A stretch of DNA of 27,853 bases from positions 1-27,853 of the forward strand of contig CAZMRK010000854.1 in the NCBI GenBank assembly GCA_964568355.1, written 5' to 3'. Shown here in pieces: positions 1 through 7,102 of the stretch (position 1 is the first letter of the stretch; each line of letters starts with the position of its first letter). The stretch comes from JAJPJX01 sp964568355 (lineage in GTDB: Bacteria > Acidobacteriota > Terriglobia > Bryobacterales > Bryobacteraceae). The notes under the pieces are model-generated. The model worked only from the letters and a program-made list of their open reading frames with translations, made no database searches and had not been told where the DNA came from. The position numbers and the translations under genes were made by a program.

Positions 1-2
1 TT

Positions 3-920
3 CTGGCACTGGATCGGCTCGGCTCGGTGCGGCCGCCGAAAACCGCGCAGACGAGGACCGGATATTACCCCTACGGAGAAGAACAGCAGGCCAGCACCAC
101 AGAAGGGTGGAATTTCGCAACATACTATCGGCACCCAGGTATAGAACTCGATTATGCCGTCAATCGCTACTACTCGCCCCGCCTGGGCCGCTTCATGAGC
201 CCGGACCCAAGTACGCCGGGAGATCCCGCGAATCCTCAATCTTGGAATCAATATAGTTACGTCGGTGGAGACCCGGTCAATTTCAACGATCCGGGTGGGC
301 TGTTAGCCGCAAACGTATCCTATGGCGACGGATTCGGATGTATTGCCACAGGACCATTTGCCCCGGGTGGAACGGTGGACGCTTCCAACCCATGCCCGCC
401 AGGGTACAGTATGGCCTACAGTGGATACGGAGCATCACAGTCAAGACTTCAACAGATAGCGGAAGCTTTCGATCCACTTAGTGGTGTCATTGAAGACTGG
501 GATTACGCCAATCAGTCTGGGACGCGTTTCAATATCACGTTCACGACGGACATGTTCCAGGAAACATTCTTGCCTCAATTGGCCGGTGTTGGCGCTGCGG
601 GAGGAACGGTCATCCTTGCCGGCGGTCCGGTATCGTGGGTCACTATCGGTGGCGTAGTTGCAATCACTGGGGTCACGCTGGGGGCGGTCTATGCTCTTAA
701 CCAAGTCATTCAGAGATCTAGGAGTCAGGCCGGTCAGCAATCCGATTACAATAAAGCGCTCGACAAACTCAAGCGAGACTGTGGCAAGACGCTTACCCCG
801 GACCAGCGAAGGCGCGTCCACGATCAAATAACTGGACAAGACCTTACTCCAGATGAGATCGCCGACATCATGAAGGACGTAGCGGGTTGTTCAGGTGGTA
901 ATCAAGGTAGAGGGAGATAG
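3..920 (+). CDS. Rhs repeat protein, C-terminal part with variable toxin-like tip (5' partial)
   Basis: The frame is open to the left edge, so only the 3' part of a large Rhs/YD-repeat gene is here. The first codons read LDRLGSV and then YYPYGEE, the usual Rhs core. They are followed by YYSPRLGRFMSPDP and a closing DPGG, which marks the end of the conserved core and the start of the variable tip. The tip is about 200 residues. It holds a Gly/Val/Ile-rich stretch that could form two membrane helices, then a charged end with an RRRVHDQITGQ-type motif that I cannot assign to a named toxin family. A stop at 918-920 is followed three bases later by a small gene, the classical Rhs effector/immunity order. 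An Rhs protein is certain; toxin activity is inferred from position only. Confidence 0.85.
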   Translation: MALDRLGSVRPPKTAQTRTGYYPYGEEQQASTTEGWNFATYYRHPGIELDYAVNRYYSPRLGRFMSPDPSTPGDPANPQSWNQYSYVGGDPVNFNDPGGLLAANVSYGDGFGCIATGPFAPGGTVDASNPCPPGYSMAYSGYGASQSRLQQIAEAFDPLSGVIEDWDYANQSGTRFNITFTTDMFQETFLPQLAGVGAAGGTVILAGGPVSWVTIGGVVAITGVTLGAVYALNQVIQRSRSQAGQQSDYNKALDKLKRDCGKTLTPDQRRRVHDQITGQDLTPDEIADIMKDVAGCSGGNQGRGR

Positions 921-923
921 GCG

Positions 924-1451
924 ATGTCGGACGTTCGCAATACAATCTATACCGCCCTTCAGCCGTTAATCGGCCTACGGTTATCTGTAGCAAGAAATGC
1001 TGGCAACATGAAAGTCTTACATTTTGGAAACTTAAGGCGGACAGATAAAGGGCTCTTTGGGGAGTACGCTCTCCATATTCAGTGCCCCTGGAGAATCGAA
1101 CACGGCGTTCGTATCGCTACTGGATGGGCGGACTACTACCTGCCCGCTGATGACAACCACGACGAACATTGGGAACCAGGAATGATTACAGGACATCTCC
1201 AGAACCAAGTCCTGGCGGACCTTCTTAAGGGCTATGATTCCGAAACACGATCATACACAAATGAAACAGAGTACTTCCATGTTGTAAGCCTAAATCCTGA
1301 TGAATTCGGTGGAGTCCGGATTCACTTAACAGGAGATTATCAAATTGTGCTTTTTCCCTGTGCCTCCCGAGGTGAACACTGGCGGCTACTTGAACCAGGC
1401 TCCGAGAAGCCACACTTCGTCGTTGAAGGAGGTTTAGTCCGATTTGAATAG
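924..1451 (+). CDS. small cytosolic protein, candidate immunity protein of the upstream Rhs tip
   Basis: A 175-residue acidic protein without signal peptide or membrane helix. It starts at an ATG three bases after the Rhs stop and has a purine-rich ribosome site (agggaga) seven bases upstream, so it is probably translationally coupled to the Rhs gene. I do not recognise the family; WADYYLP and an aromatic-rich middle are the most distinctive parts. The position directly after a variable Rhs tip suggests an immunity function, which is inference only. Composition is unlike the neighbourhood: 28 of 60 bases are G/C at 1201-1260, against 39 of 60 in a sample of purB (4741-4800). This fits recent acquisition together with the Rhs tip. 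Confidence 0.75.
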   Translation: MSDVRNTIYTALQPLIGLRLSVARNAGNMKVLHFGNLRRTDKGLFGEYALHIQCPWRIEHGVRIATGWADYYLPADDNHDEHWEPGMITGHLQNQVLADLLKGYDSETRSYTNETEYFHVVSLNPDEFGGVRIHLTGDYQIVLFPCASRGEHWRLLEPGSEKPHFVVEGGLVRFE

Positions 1452-1565
1452 ATTTGCTCCATAAAAAAAGAGTACTCACGATCGCCTCGCCGGCCAGGAT
1501 TGACAGTCCAGTCAGAAATTCATGTATTAGTATGACCAAATGGGAAGCTTCGTTGCGGTGTCTCT

Positions 1566-2024
1566 ACTGGGGGTCTGACTCCGGCTCCGTCTGTGAACTT
1601 GCAGTACAGCTATTCGCCGAATCAGAACAACGGGCAGATCACCCAGTTCCGGGATACGGTTAGCGGGGAACAGGTGAGCTATGCTTACGACAGCCTGAAC
1701 CGCCTGATCAGCGCCACGGCAGCCAACGGAACCTGGGGCCAGGGTTACACCTATGATGGCTACGGCAACCTGTTAGCGAAGACCGTCACACAGGGTTCGG
1801 GTCCCCAATTGTCCGTAAGCGGTGGCCCCGGCGACCAATCGCGTGATCGGGGTGACCTACGACGCCAACGGGAACGTCATTCAGGAGATGAATGGTACCC
1901 GCTTGGTTTACGATGCCTTCAACCGGGTCCGCAAAGTGACGTTTCTGGCGGAGTGCAACTATGGGTATGGTCCGGACAACGAGCAGATGGAAATACAAGA
2001 TCCCCAACACGCCCAGAATGCGAT
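1566..2024 (+). pseudogene. decayed Rhs core fragment, copy 1
   Basis: The frame reads TPAPSVNLQYSYSPNQNNG, then YAYDSLNRLISATAANG and YTYDGYGNLLAKTV, which are YD repeats of an Rhs core. Near 1818 one extra base shifts the frame. The continuation (ATNRVIGVTYDANGNVIQEMNG, then LVYDAFNRVRK) is found one frame over and ends with a stop at 2026-2028. There is no start region or full shell, so this cannot be a working Rhs protein. It is probably the remnant of a displaced Rhs end that once carried the following lysozyme-like tip. The block 1593-1957 is repeated at 2622-2840. Confidence 0.8.
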
Positions 2025-2258
2025 ATGAACGACGAGACGAACGCCAGGGTCATCAACTTCGTTCGTGCCCATACCGTTGAAGCCGGCTTGCTGGCACATT
2101 CTACTGGACTCAATGCCGATCTTATCCTTGCCCTTTCTGCATATGAAAGCGGATATGGGACAAACAGGCCGATGCCATTGCTAGACGGAAGGATTGTCCA
2201 TGATTCCTACAATAGTAACTATATTCTTGATCATTGGTCCGTTTGCTTTTACCGCTGA
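2025..2258 (+). pseudogene. truncated lysozyme/glucosaminidase-like Rhs tip fragment
   Basis: From the ATG at 2025 the frame encodes 77 residues. FVRAHTVEAGLLAHSTG is followed by LILALSAYESGYGTN. The pattern of a helix, then LALSAxESGxGT resembles the catalytic Glu region of lysozyme-like and FlgJ-type glucosaminidase domains used as tips of polymorphic toxins. The usual continuation after GT is missing and the frame ends soon after, overlapping the next gene, so the domain is truncated. It lies directly behind a broken Rhs core. Peptidoglycan hydrolase ancestry is inferred from a short motif and should be treated as tentative. It could also be expressed as an orphan fragment. Confidence 0.5.
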
Positions 2259-2565
2259 CGCAGAGCAGTTGTTAAGTGAGGAGGCCGCATGGATGATTGT
2301 AATGAATACTCCGGACGCTGTACAGCTCGAAGGTCGAGGGGGCTGCCCGGACGTTGATATGACATTTGGGGGTAAACACCTCATGTTTATTCAGCTCAGG
2401 AACTCATGCCCAATAGCTGGATCAGGACTTATTGACAACTATACTCTGGATTTACGAGATGGCCAGATTTGGACAGGTGTGGATGACAAAAAATATATAG
2501 ATTCTGACCGCCTTAGGCGATTACGGATACTCCTAGGAATCAAGGCACGCTTGCGGCATAAGTAG
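2200..2565 (+). CDS. small secreted protein, candidate periplasmic immunity protein
   Basis: The ATG at 2200 is chosen because GGAAGGA ends seven bases upstream; a TTG two codons earlier is possible but is not needed. The product is about 121 residues. A hydrophobic stretch, IPTIVTIFLIIGPFAFTADA, looks like a cleavable signal peptide, and the mature part is a small domain with two Cys. The family is not recognised. The gene overlaps the end of the lysozyme-like fragment. An immunity protein against a peptidoglycan-cutting toxin has to act in the periplasm, so the signal peptide fits that role. The role is an inference from context. Confidence 0.65.
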   Translation: MIPTIVTIFLIIGPFAFTADAEQLLSEEAAWMIVMNTPDAVQLEGRGGCPDVDMTFGGKHLMFIQLRNSCPIAGSGLIDNYTLDLRDGQIWTGVDDKKYIDSDRLRRLRILLGIKARLRHK

Positions 2566-2596
2566 CATGGACATGATGGATTGACGGAAATTGCGG

Positions 2597-2617
2597 GGAA
2601 ATTGCGGGGCAATTTCC
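2597..2617. repeat. perfect 9-bp stem-loop between Rhs cassettes
   Basis: GGAAATTGC, a GGG loop, then GCAATTTCC forms a perfect 9-bp stem. The left arm is part of a short direct repeat (gaaattgcgggg twice in a row from about 2587). No T-run follows, so a simple intrinsic terminator is unlikely. It lies just before the second Rhs core copy and may mark a junction. Confidence 0.5.
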
Positions 2618-2621
2618 GGGC

Positions 2622-3034
2622 ATGAACCTGCAGTACAGCTACTCGCCGAATCAGAACAACGGGCAGATCACCCAGTTCCGGGATACGGTCAGCGGGGAAC
2701 AGGTGAGCTATGCTTACGACAGCCTGAACCGCCTGATCAGCGCCACGGCAGCCAACGGGAACGTCATCCAGGAGATGAATGGCGCTTGGTTTACGATGCC
2801 TTCAACCGGGTCCGCAAAGTGACGTTTCTGGCGGAGTGCACCTTCAAAACAGACCAGGGGAAGCTCACCGGGGGTACAGCCAGGGCACAGGCGTTCATCT
2901 TGCTTCACGAGTTGGCCCACGCACTCTCCGCCAGCAACTTCCAACCTGATTTTAACAATAGGGAAGCGGGACATAACGACAAACTGGTCGAGGAGAACTG
3001 CGACAAAACGCTCAAGCGGTTTGGCTCAAGATGA
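2622..3034 (+). pseudogene. decayed Rhs core fragment, copy 2, leading into an HExxH zincin-like tip
   Basis: The frame starting at 2622 repeats copy 1 almost exactly (four differences in the first 138 bases). A deletion then joins two GCCAACGG sites, removing 142 bp relative to copy 1. A further 4-base loss after AATGG shifts the frame. In the new frame LVYDAFNRVRKVTFLAEC continues without a stop into about 65 residues containing LLHELAHALSAS and, further on, GHNDKLVEENC. HELAH is the HExxH zinc-binding motif, and the later Glu could be the third ligand. The tip ends at 3034 and overlaps the next gene by four bases. A metallopeptidase tip is well supported; whether it is still expressed is not clear. 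Confidence 0.65.
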
Positions 3035-3453
3035 AGATGCTATTTTGCACAATTGCGCTGATGGGCGTCGTGTTGGCGGCTGCTGATTACGATCCGTGGA
3101 TACCAGCGCGGATCACGTCATTAAAATACCCGGCCTTGGGGCTTCAAGCTCAGATTCAAGGCGAAGTGCATCTACGGGTCAAAGTGAATGCGCGCGGTGC
3201 GGTAGCAGGCGTGCGTGTCGTGTCGGGGGCTCCAGTGCTGGCAAAAGCTGCGCAGGAGAACATCCAATTATGGAAATTCACTCCTTCTTGCGGCAAGCAG
3301 CAGGCAATGGAAGGGGAGGTGGATTTCACATACATTTTCAAGCTGAAAGCCGGACCGGTAGCCACTCCTGTTACGGACTTCGTGTACGAGCATCCACGGA
3401 AAGTGACAGTTACATCGCATCCCCAGCATTGGCTGCCGGCTGAAATCCGTTAG
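3031..3453 (+). CDS. small secreted TonB C-terminal-domain protein
   Basis: A 140-residue protein. The first 18 residues (MKMLFCTIALMGVVLAAA) look like a signal peptide. The rest matches a TonB C-terminal fold: YPALGLQAQIQGEVHLRVKV, then a Gly-Ala-Val turn, VVSGAPVLAKAAQENIQLWKF and a final beta strand. Ordinary TonB has an N-terminal membrane anchor and a long proline-rich linker; both are missing here. The ATG overlaps the stop of the zincin-like tip (ATGA), so the two are co-translated. A role as immunity or accessory protein of the tip is inferred from this coupling. A general energy-transducer role is less likely without anchor and linker. Confidence 0.8.
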   Translation: MKMLFCTIALMGVVLAAADYDPWIPARITSLKYPALGLQAQIQGEVHLRVKVNARGAVAGVRVVSGAPVLAKAAQENIQLWKFTPSCGKQQAMEGEVDFTYIFKLKAGPVATPVTDFVYEHPRKVTVTSHPQHWLPAEIR

Positions 3454-3682
3454 TTAGCGCCATGTGGGCACCTGGACGACATATCAGCTCTTTTACAAAC
3501 ACAGAAAGGGACATTATCTCGAAGGACATCGTACCGCTGCCCCCCGAACGCCTCCTCCCGTTCTCCCGCAGAGTCAGCGCGTCTCCATCCATCCCCTACC
3601 CCTCCGCACGCCCTGCCCCGCTGGTGTATCCTGATGCTTACAGGCAAGGCTCGCGCCTGCCGTCTGTCTGCGGGAGGATGAA

Positions 3683-4468
3683 ATCGTAAAATTCTGCGTG
3701 CTGGCCAGTGGAAGTTCCGGTAATTCCGCGCTGCTGACCACCGCGAAAACCCGGATTCTGGTGGACGCCGGATTGAGCGTGCGCGAACTGCGCCGCCGCA
3801 TGGCCGAGATCCAGGAAGACCCCGAGCAGCTCGACGCCATCGTCGTCACCCACGAGCACTCCGATCATATCGCCGGCCTCGCTCGCCTGGTGCGCTGGCT
3901 TGACGCCAGGGGCCGCCGCGTTCCCGTCTACCTCACCCACCGCACCGCCCCCGTCATCGATTGGAACGGCCAAACCCCCGCCATCGAGGGCTTTCAGGCC
4001 GGCGCGCGCTTCCCGGTCGGCGATATCGAGGTGCAAAGCTTCACCATCCCCCATGATGCCGCCGATCCGGTGGGCTTCTGCTTCCAGGCCGAAGGCCTCC
4101 GCATCGCCGTCGCCACCGACCTCGGCTACATCACCGAATCGGTCCGCTATCACCTCCGCGCCGCCGAGGTCTTGCTGCTCGAATCCAACCACGATCTCGA
4201 GATGCTGAAGGTCGGGCCCTATCCCTGGTCCGTCAAGCAGCGCGTCATGAGCCGCGTCGGACACCTCTCCAACGACGGCATGCGCGAATTTCTCATTCAC
4301 GACCTGGGCGCCGCCACCACGCACCTCATCCTGGGCCACCTCAGCGAACAGAACAACCATCCGGAGATCGTGCGCATGATGGCTGCCGAGGCGATCGAGC
4401 GGCGCGGGCTCCCCATCCGCTTCGAGATCGCCAGCCAGAAACGTACCAGTGGAATTTTCGAATACTGA
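3683..4468 (+). CDS. walJ: MBL-fold metallohydrolase of the WalJ/YycJ family
   Basis: A cytoplasmic metallo-beta-lactamase-fold phosphodiesterase-like protein. Counting from the GTG at 3698, the metal motif THEHSDH gives H52, H54, D56 and H57. Further landmarks are IPHDAADPVGF, ATDLGYIT and the late GHLSEQNNHP. Family members usually begin M(V)KFCVLASGSSGNS. Here VKFC is encoded upstream of the only standard start, GTG 3698. Reading from 3683 (ATC) gives the full N-terminus, and a good ribosome site (gggagga, 3672-3678) sits five bases before it but 19 bases before the GTG. The first strand would be lost with the GTG start. I therefore give 3683 as the probable biological start, with 3698 as the conventional one. 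purB follows six bases downstream. Confidence 0.85.
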   Translation: MVKFCVLASGSSGNSALLTTAKTRILVDAGLSVRELRRRMAEIQEDPEQLDAIVVTHEHSDHIAGLARLVRWLDARGRRVPVYLTHRTAPVIDWNGQTPAIEGFQAGARFPVGDIEVQSFTIPHDAADPVGFCFQAEGLRIAVATDLGYITESVRYHLRAAEVLLLESNHDLEMLKVGPYPWSVKQRVMSRVGHLSNDGMREFLIHDLGAATTHLILGHLSEQNNHPEIVRMMAAEAIERRGLPIRFEIASQKRTSGIFEY

Positions 4469-4474
4469 ACCCTT

Positions 4475-5788
4475 ATGATTCCCCGATATACCCGGCCCGA
4501 AATGGGCCGCATCTGGAGTGACCAGAACAAGTTCCAGCAGTGGCTCGAAGTCGAGCTGGCCGCCTCGGAGGCGCTGGCCGAGCTGGGCATCGTCCCCACC
4601 GAGGCTGCGCAGGCCTTGCGCGCTCATGCCGGCTTCGACGTCGCCCGCATCCTCGAAATCGAGCGCGAGGTCAAGCACGACGTCATCGCCTTCACCACGG
4701 CCGTGGCCGAAAAGATGAAGGCCGCCGGCCACGCCGAAGCCTCGCGCTGGCTGCACTACGGCCTCACCTCCAACGACGTCGTCGATACCGCCCAGGCTTT
4801 GCAGCTCCAGCAGGCATCGAAAATTCTGCTGGCCGGGCTCGAACAGTTGCACGCCGTCCTGAAGCGCCGCGCCTTCGAGTTTCGCGACACCGTGCAAATC
4901 GGCCGCACGCACGGCGTCCACGCCGAGCCCATCACCTTCGGTCTCAAGCTGGCCATCTGGTACGAAGAGGCCGGCCGCGATCTTGAGCGCGTGCGCGCCG
5001 CCGCCGAAGGGCTGCGCGTCGGCAAGATCTCCGGCGCCGTGGGCACCTTCGCCCACATCGGGCCGGAGGCCGAAGAGCGCATCTGCGCCCGCCTCGGCCT
5101 GGCCGCCGCGCCCGTCTCCTCCCAGGTCCTCCAGCGCGACCGACACGCCCAGTTCGTCTCCGCCCTGGCCTTGGCCTGCGCCACCTGCGAAAAGATTGCG
5201 CTCGAAGTACGCCACCTCCAGCGCACCGAGGTGCGTGAAGCCGAAGAATACTTCGCCAAGGGGCAGAAGGGCAGCTCCGCCATGCCGCACAAGCGCAATC
5301 CGGTCACCTGCGAGCAGATCTGCGGGCTGGCGCGCGTGGTCCGCGCCAACGTCCAGGCGGCCTTCGAAGATGTCGCGCTCTGGCACGAACGCGATATCTC
5401 GCATTCCTCCGTGGAGCGCGTCATCCTGCCCGATTCCACCATCCTCACCGACTACCTGCTGGACAAAACCACACGCCTGGTCGACACGCTGCTGGTCTAC
5501 CCCGAACGCATGCGCCGCAACCTCGACCTCACCCGCGGCCTGGTCTTCTCCGGCCAGCTTCTGCTCGATCTCGCCGCCGCCGGAATGCTCCGCGAGCAGG
5601 CCTATCGCCTGGTTCAGTCCCACGCCATGCGCGCCTGGGAAGACGAGTCCGATTTTCGCGCCGCCGTCGAGGCCGACCCCGAGATTCAAGCCGTCCTGAC
5701 CCCGGCGCAAATTGCGGAAAGTTTCTCACTCGACCGTCAGTTGCGAAATGTGAAACGTATATTCAGCCGCGTTTTCGGCGACCAGTAG
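4475..5788 (+). CDS. purB: adenylosuccinate lyase
   Basis: Catalyses two fumarate-releasing steps of purine synthesis: SAICAR to AICAR, and adenylosuccinate to AMP. The length of 437 residues is normal for the shorter bacterial PurB type. The N-terminus (MIPRYTRPEMGRIWSDQNKFQ) is typical. The fumarate-lyase signature GSSAMPHKRNP lies at about residues 266-276 and carries the mobile-loop catalytic Ser. HYGLTSNDVVDTA and IGRTHGVHAEP are the two other conserved blocks. It starts six bases after walJ, so the two are probably co-transcribed. No anomalies seen. Confidence 0.97.
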   Translation: MIPRYTRPEMGRIWSDQNKFQQWLEVELAASEALAELGIVPTEAAQALRAHAGFDVARILEIEREVKHDVIAFTTAVAEKMKAAGHAEASRWLHYGLTSNDVVDTAQALQLQQASKILLAGLEQLHAVLKRRAFEFRDTVQIGRTHGVHAEPITFGLKLAIWYEEAGRDLERVRAAAEGLRVGKISGAVGTFAHIGPEAEERICARLGLAAAPVSSQVLQRDRHAQFVSALALACATCEKIALEVRHLQRTEVREAEEYFAKGQKGSSAMPHKRNPVTCEQICGLARVVRANVQAAFEDVALWHERDISHSSVERVILPDSTILTDYLLDKTTRLVDTLLVYPERMRRNLDLTRGLVFSGQLLLDLAAAGMLREQAYRLVQSHAMRAWEDESDFRAAVEADPEIQAVLTPAQIAESFSLDRQLRNVKRIFSRVFGDQ

Positions 5789-5992
5789 GCTCCTGGGGCG
5801 GGCTTGGCGCCCTCCCCTAACTCGCTGATTCCATATAACTTAATTTAGAGCGAAAAGGGTGCGCAGGGGAGCCGGCCGCCGAAAAAATCTCGTGTATTCT
5901 CCGGCAAATTCGGTTACAGTAGAACCAGACATGCTACGATGCCGTTCTTAAGGCCACAGTCAGGCCGGGCATCCCGGTCGAGTCGACCCGAC

Positions 5993-6409
5993 ATGGCTCG
6001 GGTACTGGTCGTCCAGGACGAATTGGCTTCCCGCCTGACTTTACAGACCATTTTGAGGGCTGGGGGATATGCGGTGGATATCGCCGCCTCCGCCCCGGAA
6101 GCTTTTGCCAAGCTGGATGAGCAGGAATATCAGTTGGTTTTGAGTGATTTGGAATTGGAGGCGCCTGAAATCGGAAAAGGCGTCCTCCGTTACGCCCGGC
6201 TCAAGGATTACCGTCCCGCAACCGCCGTCGTCACCACCTACCACGATCCCCGGCCCCTGCGCTCCGCCGCCAAACATGTACACCGCGTTTCGGTGGATAC
6301 CAGCGACCTTTCGGATCTGCTTGAAAAAGTAGCCGATCTGATTGGGATACGCGCCACGCGCAGGGCCGGACGTGCCAGCCGGGCTTTCCGGCAGTCCGTG
6401 GTGGGCTAA
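5993..6409 (+). CDS. stand-alone receiver-like domain protein
   Basis: MARVLVVQDELASRLTLQ begins a CheY-like fold. LVLSDLELEAP carries the expected phospho-acceptor Asp and VVTTYHD the switch Thr. The acidic pair is QDE instead of DDE/EDE, and the conserved Lys before the last helix is not seen (VSVDTSDLSDLL instead of a K-P motif), so phosphorylation may be altered. There is no output domain, only a basic tail RRAGRASRAFR. An upstream ATG at 5939 would add 18 residues with no domain match. I prefer 5993, but neither start has a strong ribosome site. The gene converges on the next one with a 4-base gap. Confidence 0.7.
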   Translation: MARVLVVQDELASRLTLQTILRAGGYAVDIAASAPEAFAKLDEQEYQLVLSDLELEAPEIGKGVLRYARLKDYRPATAVVTTYHDPRPLRSAAKHVHRVSVDTSDLSDLLEKVADLIGIRATRRAGRASRAFRQSVVG

Positions 6410-6413
6410 AACC

Positions 6414-7064
6414 TCAGAGAGCCTGTTGGCCCTTTAGCGCCGCGATCTCGTGTTCCAGCCGCTCCAGCGCTCCGGCGAAGAAGTGGTCGTGCGCCTCCAC
6501 CCAAACCAGGTGTTTTGGCTCCGCAATTGCCGGATAGAGTGCTTCCAGCGCCGCGCGCGGTCCATGCTCGTCATGCGTGCTTTGCACGAAGATCTTCGGC
6601 ACGTAGCACGTCTCCAGGTAATCCTGCTTGCCGTAACTGGTGGGAAATCCTGCAGCGATCAGCCGCGCCGGAGGCGCTGCGCTTCCACCCAATTCGCACC
6701 CCAGCCGCAAAATCACCCGCGATCCGAACGAAAAGCCGGCCAGAGCATACGGCAGCGTAGGATAGCGCTCCCGCAGCCAGGCGAGAGCGGCGCGCGCGTC
6801 TTCCACCTCGCCGGCGCCCTGCGCATGCTCTCCGCCGCTGCGCCCTACTCCGCGGAAATTGAAGCGCAGCACCACGGAACCGGACTTCCGCAGCCCCCGC
6901 GCCAGCCGGTATACCACTTTGTTGTGCATGGTGCCGCCGTAGAGCGGATGTGGATGGCAGACCAGCGCCGCCTCTGCCGGTTCGCGGTCCTCCGGCTCTT
7001 CCAGCAGCGCCTCGAGCACTCCTGCCGGCCCTTGCAACAGGTGCGACTCGATCCTTCGCGCCAC
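6414..7064 (-). CDS. alpha/beta hydrolase
   Basis: 216 residues, cytoplasmic. The block CHPHPLYGGTMHNKVV (about 36-51) and FNFRGVGRSGG (about 68-78) are typical of the small alpha/beta hydrolases often annotated as dienelactone-hydrolase-like. The nucleophile elbow GFSFGS puts the Ser at 112. THDEHG gives the acid Asp at 165, and EAHDHFF gives the catalytic His at 192 or 194. Substrate unknown; an esterase or thioesterase role is likely. It is the last gene of the minus-strand run, 38 bases after yajQ. Confidence 0.88.
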   Translation of the reverse strand: MARRIESHLLQGPAGVLEALLEEPEDREPAEAALVCHPHPLYGGTMHNKVVYRLARGLRKSGSVVLRFNFRGVGRSGGEHAQGAGEVEDARAALAWLRERYPTLPYALAGFSFGSRVILRLGCELGGSAAPPARLIAAGFPTSYGKQDYLETCYVPKIFVQSTHDEHGPRAALEALYPAIAEPKHLVWVEAHDHFFAGALERLEHEIAALKGQQAL

Positions 7065-7102
7065 CTAAGCTCCCAACCTGCGCACAGTGATTTCTCGGAA
7101 CA

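Larger units (their letters stand above)
1593..2840 (+). repeat. direct repeat pair of Rhs core fragments (1593-1957 and 2622-2840)
   Basis: The two copies share 138 bases with four differences (1593-1730 against 2622-2759), then a second block (1864-1957 against 2753-2840). Copy 2 lacks the segment between two GCCAACGG sites present in copy 1 and four bases (tacc) after AATGG. What follows each copy is unrelated, as in Rhs loci where different tips attach to the same core. Confidence 0.9.

Noticed and set aside
1454..1592. Small open frame between the candidate immunity gene and Rhs copy 1
   Set aside because: No ribosome site and no recognisable domain; the end is Rhs core read in the wrong frame.
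3454..3682. Possible small genes between the TonB_C gene and walJ
   Set aside because: Overlapping short frames on both strands without ribosome sites or family patterns; treated as intergenic.
3638..5710. 690-codon open frame on the minus strand
   Set aside because: It is antisense to walJ and purB, which have full family motifs; the frame is open only because of GC-rich codon bias.
5797..5818. Hairpin GGGCG...CGCCC after purB as terminator
   Set aside because: Stem of five pairs only and no T-run.
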